17,683 nt of DNA from CAZFPA01 sp964520975 (lineage in GTDB: Bacteria; Bacillota; Negativicutes; Selenomonadales; Selenomonadaceae). Location of the stretch: contig CAZFPA010000041.1 in assembly GCA_964520975.1 (NCBI GenBank), positions 1 to 17,683 of the forward strand. The letters are read 5' to 3'. The position numbers and the translations under genes are program-made. This document shows, in pieces, positions 14,656-17,683 of the stretch. Within the stretch, counting starts at the first letter, position 1. Every line of letters begins with the position of its first letter. Below the pieces are notes generated by a model. The model saw only the letters and a list, made by a program, of their open reading frames with translations. It was not told where the DNA came from and did no database searches.

Positions 14656-15098
14656 TGCAGATTTATGTGGATGCGGATGCCTGCCCGGTAGTGCGGCAGA
14701 CGGAAGAACTGGCAAAAAAGTATAGTCTGGCGATTACGCTGCTCTGTGATACAAATCATGTGCTTCATTCTGCTTATGCGGAGGTGCGCGTGGTAGGTGC
14801 CGGAGCTGATGCGGTTGATCTGGTGCTCATCAATTTATGCCATCGCGGGGATGTTGTGGTAACGCAGGATTATGGAGTGGCTGCCCTGGCACTGGGCAAG
14901 GGCGCATACGCTATTCATCAGAATGGCTGGCTGTATACGCAGGAAAATATCGACCGGCTGTTGATGGAACGTCATTTGGCTAAAAAAGCTCGGCGCTCCA
15001 AAAAGAAAATTCATCTGCGGGGGCCGGCGAAGCGGACCCGGGAAGATAATGAACATTTTACGGCAGCGCTGGAAGCGCTGCTTCTCAAGAATCTTTAA
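14655..15098 (+). CDS. YaiI/YqxD family protein (UPF0178, DUF188)
   Basis: 147 residues, full length for this conserved family of unknown function. Family hallmarks are the N-terminal VDADACPV (residues 5-12), an internal VVTQDYGVAALAL segment and the C-terminal GPAKRTREDNEHF segment. The Asp-rich core suggests a PIN-like nuclease fold, but activity is not established. The start codon shares its A with the TGA of the reductase gene (TGATG), so the two are translationally coupled. The operon ends right after it at the hairpin near 15118. The link to the reductase may be only genomic convenience. Confidence 0.93.
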   Translation: MQIYVDADACPVVRQTEELAKKYSLAITLLCDTNHVLHSAYAEVRVVGAGADAVDLVLINLCHRGDVVVTQDYGVAALALGKGAYAIHQNGWLYTQENIDRLLMERHLAKKARRSKKKIHLRGPAKRTREDNEHFTAALEALLLKNL

Positions 15099-15117
15099 AC
15101 TTCACCATAAAGAATAT

Positions 15118-15162
15118 AGGCCTCATGCTGGCAGCTGTGCTATTGTCAGCATGAGGCCTTTT
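15118..15162 (+). terminator. Strong intrinsic terminator after the DUF188 gene
   Basis: Perfect 13-bp stem AGGCCTCATGCTG (15118-15130) with CAGCATGAGGCCT (15147-15159), a 16-base loop, then TTTT (15159-15162). It closes the operon that starts at 13528. The stem sits 19 bases after the stop codon at 15098. Confidence 0.9.
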
Positions 15163-15294
15163 GTATCTTCTTCGCGGCTGAAGCGCCATGCTGCAAAGGC
15201 ATATCTGTTGATGAATTATAAGCATTGGCCAGTTTTCGGAGAGCAGCTTATACTGAAAGCAGGTAAGGTCCTGCAGATTCAGTGTTTTGTTTTT

Positions 15295-15326
15295 CTTGAC
15301 CTGGAGCGGACTACAGGGTATATAGT
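15295..15326 (+). promoter_or_regulatory. Promoter with 19-bp spacer and MerR-type operator-like sequence, upstream of the membrane protein gene
   Basis: -35 TTGACC at 15296-15301 and -10 TATAGT at 15321-15326 with a 19-base spacer. The motif begins CTTGAC-CTGGAG and ends GGACTACAGGG, aligning without gaps to the promoter at 13472-13503 (23 of 32 identical). The dyad is weaker here than at the first site. It is the only promoter candidate found between the terminator and the downstream genes. Confidence 0.68.
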
Positions 15327-15346
15327 AATCGGGAGGAGTGAGGGAA

Positions 15347-16036
15347 TTGAAGCGATTTATTTTAGATATAGCGATGCTGGTCATCCTTCTGCTGACCATG
15401 GGGTTCCATTTTTTGCCGCAGCAATGGCATGAGATTCTGGGGCTGGTTTTCTTGGCCGGTGTATTTTGGCATCTCGGGCTGAACCGTCGCTGGTTCAGTA
15501 GTATAGGACGGGGATACTGGAGCCGCTTGCGGCTGTTGCAGACAGGTCTTGGTCTTCTGCTGGTGCTTTGCTTCTTTGTCTCGATGGCGACAGGTATCAT
15601 CATTTCGAACCATGTGTTTCGGGAGATTTGGACAGGGGTAGCGCTGCATCGCAGTGTTTTCATCCATCAGCTTCATATTGCCAGTGCCTATTCTATGGTG
15701 ATTCTTGGCGGTATGCATCTTGGGATGCATTGGCTGGGGCTTTGGCAGCATATCAGAAAACTGCCGCTGCTGGGGAGAATGGAACAGCATCCATCTCTTC
15801 GTTTTTGGATGCTTGTATTCATTGGCTGGGCCGGTGTGCTGTTGTCGCGCCTGGATCATGTGGGAGATCGCCTGCTTTTGAAGCATATCTTTGGCACCAT
15901 GGCTGCTCGCCTGCCGGGGGGGATTTATTATCTGCTGCTGCTTTGCATGATGGGGCTCTATGCCATGGCGTTTTATTATCTTCAGCGTTGGCTGCAACGG
16001 CAGCCGGCTGCGAGACGGGGAGGTGCAGCAAGATGA
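15347..16036 (+). CDS. DUF4405-like multi-histidine membrane protein, probably haem b-binding
   Basis: 229 residues with about five or six hydrophobic helices (near 5-22, 29-45, 66-88, 113-132, 151-166, 191-210). Several histidines lie in or beside helices: H21, H28, H42 and a cluster in the segment beginning HRSVFIHQLH, followed by GGMHLGMHW. This is the pattern of DUF4405-type small membrane cytochromes; haem binding is inferred. The start is taken as TTG 15347, giving MKRFILDIAM and a GGGAGG site about 10 bases upstream. The in-frame GTG 15338 would abut that site and is less likely. Its stop overlaps the ATG of the Tat-exported reductase homologue (ATGA), so the two are translated together. 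It probably supplies or accepts electrons for that partner at the membrane. Confidence 0.83.
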   Translation: MKRFILDIAMLVILLLTMGFHFLPQQWHEILGLVFLAGVFWHLGLNRRWFSSIGRGYWSRLRLLQTGLGLLLVLCFFVSMATGIIISNHVFREIWTGVALHRSVFIHQLHIASAYSMVILGGMHLGMHWLGLWQHIRKLPLLGRMEQHPSLRFWMLVFIGWAGVLLSRLDHVGDRLLLKHIFGTMAARLPGGIYYLLLLCMMGLYAMAFYYLQRWLQRQPAARRGGAAR

Positions 16037-17274
16037 AAAGGCGTTCATTTCTAAAGGGTTTAGGCATAGGGGCCGTTGGCGCAGCCCTTGGAACTTATGA
16101 TTTTGATGCCCTGCTGGGTATGGGGGATGATAAGGGGATGGGCCGGCCGGCTGCTTCCAAAGCGGAAGCGGCGGAGATGCTGTATCGGGAGATACCGCAT
16201 ACCGGGCAGAAGGTCAGCGTGATTTCCCTGGGCGTGGGTTCACTGCACGAGTCCTCGGATACGGAGGTGGCCCGGATTGTAGATTATGCGCTGGGAAGCG
16301 GTATCAACCTCATGGATATGGTCATGCCTACGGCTGGGCCGGCGGGGGCCATTGGCCGGGGAATGAAGAGCCGGCGCAAGGATGTGATTGCTCAGCTGCA
16401 TATCGGGGCGTATTTCAATATGGCCGGTGTCACTGATCGTACGCGCGATCTCCAGCAAACCAAGAAAGGCTTGGAAGAGCAGCTGCGCCTTTATGGAAGC
16501 GGAGACAGCGATATTGGCATGATCCATTATGTCGATCAGGATGATGACTATGATGCTATGCTGAATAATGGTCTTTTGGATTATGCTGTCAGGCTGAAGG
16601 AGGCCGGTACCATCCGTTATATTGGTTTTTCTTCGCATTCTGTGGAGATCAGTCGGCGATTTTTGGCAACGGGTCTTATGGATGTATTCATGTTCAGCCT
16701 GAATCCGGCTTATGATTTTGAAAATACAGCGGATGGTCTGCGCGTGATGCCGGATCGGGCCGCTTTGTATGCGGAGGCACAAAAGCAGGGGGCCGCTATT
16801 TCCGTCATGAAATGCTATAGCGGCGGGAAACTGCTGTCGGCAACGGACAGTCCCTTTGGGCAGGCTATGTCGACCTCGCAGTGCGTACAGTATTGCCTCG
16901 ATTGGCCAGCGGTCGTTTCCTGTGTGGCAGGGGTGAAGAATATGCCGGAGCTGCAGGCCTCCATGGAATATCTCGCGGCCAATCAGACCGCACGCGATTA
17001 CAGCAGTGTGCTGGGAGCCGGTGCAGCGGTCACGGAGGGCGTATGTATCTACTGCAATCACTGTCTGCCCTGTCCGGTTGGAATCAATATCGGCGATGTA
17101 AACAAATATTATGATCTGGCAAAAAATGGCGATGCCCTGGCAAAGGAACATTACTTTTCGCTGAGCCGCTGGGCCTCGGACTGCAACGAATGTGGTGAGT
17201 GCGAGCCACGCTGCCCCTTCCACGTCAAGGTACGTGACCGTATGAAGGAGATTGCCGGTTTCATGGGAAAATAA
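16033..17274 (+). CDS. Tat-exported aldo/keto reductase homologue with two-[4Fe-4S] ferredoxin domain
   Basis: 413 residues. A twin-arginine signal (RRSFLKG, residues 3-9, followed by a small hydrophobic stretch rich in G and A) predicts export in folded, cofactor-loaded form. A TIM-barrel aldo/keto reductase-like domain follows (about 45-330). D95 and H165 fit the catalytic Asp and His, but the expected Tyr and Lys are missing: the Tyr region reads MDMVMPTAG and the Lys region VIAQLHIG. The C-terminal ferredoxin domain has C338, C341, C344, C347 (then P) and C384, C387, C390, C394 (then P). The gene starts inside the stop of the membrane protein gene. The context suggests a membrane-anchored extracytoplasmic electron-transfer pair (inference). 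The substrate is unknown and classical carbonyl reduction is doubtful. Confidence 0.9.
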   Translation: MKRRSFLKGLGIGAVGAALGTYDFDALLGMGDDKGMGRPAASKAEAAEMLYREIPHTGQKVSVISLGVGSLHESSDTEVARIVDYALGSGINLMDMVMPTAGPAGAIGRGMKSRRKDVIAQLHIGAYFNMAGVTDRTRDLQQTKKGLEEQLRLYGSGDSDIGMIHYVDQDDDYDAMLNNGLLDYAVRLKEAGTIRYIGFSSHSVEISRRFLATGLMDVFMFSLNPAYDFENTADGLRVMPDRAALYAEAQKQGAAISVMKCYSGGKLLSATDSPFGQAMSTSQCVQYCLDWPAVVSCVAGVKNMPELQASMEYLAANQTARDYSSVLGAGAAVTEGVCIYCNHCLPCPVGINIGDVNKYYDLAKNGDALAKEHYFSLSRWASDCNECGECEPRCPFHVKVRDRMKEIAGFMGK

Positions 17275-17286
17275 GGGGAACACTAT

Positions 17287-17454
17287 TCTAGTACATCGTG
17301 CACGAAATACCTAGGCGAATTACTTGTCTGAATTTCCATCTGCCGCGTTGTCGTCAATCGGCATAGCCACTGCTATGCATCATTCCTCCGCCTTGCAGCT
17401 GAAAATTCATCCTGCGTACTTCTGGTCCAGTTATTTCGTGTACGATGTACTAGA
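17287..17454. repeat. MITE-like nested palindromic element, about 168 bp
   Basis: Outer arms 17288-17309 and 17432-17453 (beginning CTAGTACATCGT and its complement) pair over 22 bases with one mismatch; one more A/T pair extends them. Concentric inside are arms GAATTTCCATCTGC (17330-17343) and GCAGCTGAAAATTC (17395-17408), with 12 of 14 paired. At the centre is a perfect 7-bp hairpin GCATAGC-CACT-GCTATGC (17361-17378). All three share nearly the same centre. No coding potential and no T-run follows, so it is not a standard terminator. It fills most of the 195-base gap between two genes. A miniature inverted-repeat transposable element or intergenic palindromic repeat is the best reading. No clear target duplication is seen. 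Confidence 0.8.
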
Positions 17455-17469
17455 GAAAAGAGGGATTTG

Positions 17470-17683
17470 ATGAAGAAAATTTTGGTTGTATACTATTCCT
17501 GGTCCAATGGAAATACCGAGGGGATTGCTAAGAAGCTGCAGGCGGGGCTGCGGGCGGATATAGCCCGCCTGGAGACCGTGCAGCCATATACTGGCGGCTA
17601 TGATGCCGTCGTACAACAGGGGCAGGAAGAGGTGAACCGCGGCTATAAGCCGGAGCTGCAGCCACTGGGCGTGAATGTTCAGG
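17470..17683 (+). CDS. Flavodoxin, 5' part (cut by window end)
   Basis: The first 71 codons are visible. The N terminus MKKILVVYYSWSNGNTEGIA has the beta strand and FMN-phosphate loop (S-W-S-N-G-N-T) of flavodoxins, followed by PYTGGYDAVV and a segment typical of the short flavodoxins found with aldo/keto reductases in Firmicutes. It is predicted to be a cytosolic electron carrier. The start is ATG 17470, with GAGGG ending 5 bases upstream. The palindromic element ends only 16 bases before the start codon, so the ribosome site lies just beyond its edge. The gene may belong to the same redox group as the upstream reductases. The remainder lies outside the window. Confidence 0.88.
   Translation, partial: MKKILVVYYSWSNGNTEGIAKKLQAGLRADIARLETVQPYTGGYDAVVQQGQEEVNRGYKPELQPLGVNVQ

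Noticed and set aside
15049..15432. Open frame across the terminator and promoter region
   Set aside because: It runs through the terminator hairpin and promoter, has no ribosome site and shows no family resemblance.
15568..16032. Upstream extension of the exported reductase frame
   Set aside because: It would overlap the membrane protein gene almost fully and would bury the Tat signal, which must be N-terminal; ATG 16033 is the natural start.
16240..17283. Minus-strand open frame of 347 codons opposite the exported reductase homologue
   Set aside because: The + strand frame has a Tat signal and iron-sulfur motifs; the minus frame shows no family signature.
17287..17454. Palindrome as a simple intrinsic terminator
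   Set aside because: The arms are too far apart and no T-run follows; the nested symmetry fits a MITE-like or intergenic repeat better.
1..17683. CRISPR array, tRNA or rRNA genes
   Set aside because: No regularly spaced short repeats and no tRNA- or rRNA-like segments were seen on either strand.

Overview
The window reads as a chromosomal stretch of an anaerobic, moderately GC-rich Firmicute. A gut-type Clostridia or Negativicutes organism fits best. This rests on ferredoxin-type aldo/keto reductases, a flavodoxin, strong purine-rich ribosome binding sites, and an NRPS architecture like the reductase-terminated clusters reported from gut Firmicutes. The taxonomic guess is inference; no rRNA or tRNA is present.

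Region 1 (about 70-12793) is a compact biosynthetic operon on the + strand. A giant nonribosomal peptide synthetase of about 3420 residues has the order C-A-T-C-A-T-C-A-T-R. The terminal NAD(P)H reductase domain predicts release of a tripeptide as an aldehyde or alcohol, not by a thioesterase. It is followed 16 bases later by a MATE-type exporter that carries an unusual C-terminal GHKL/anti-sigma-like ATPase domain, and then by an Sfp-type phosphopantetheinyl transferase that would activate the three carrier domains. Synthesis, carrier activation and export are thus together. The NRPS carries visible internal duplications, including a 203-bp perfect repeat between A1 and A3.

Region 2 (12878-15098) holds a small nitroreductase, a hairpin that probably ends the upstream transcript, and then a separately promoted pair: a soluble two-[4Fe-4S] aldo/keto reductase overlapping by one base with a YaiI/YqxD (DUF188) protein. 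The pair is closed by a strong intrinsic terminator.

Region 3 (15295-17683) is a redox unit: a multi-histidine membrane protein (DUF4405-like, probably haem-binding) overlapping by four bases with a Tat-exported, ferredoxin-containing aldo/keto reductase homologue that has lost most of the usual catalytic tetrad. A nested palindromic, MITE-like element of about 168 bp follows, and then the start of a flavodoxin gene cut by the window edge.

The two redox transcription units in regions 2 and 3 start from closely matching promoters, each with a 19-bp spacer and a MerR-type operator-like sequence. One MerR-family activator may control both. No regulator gene lies in the window.
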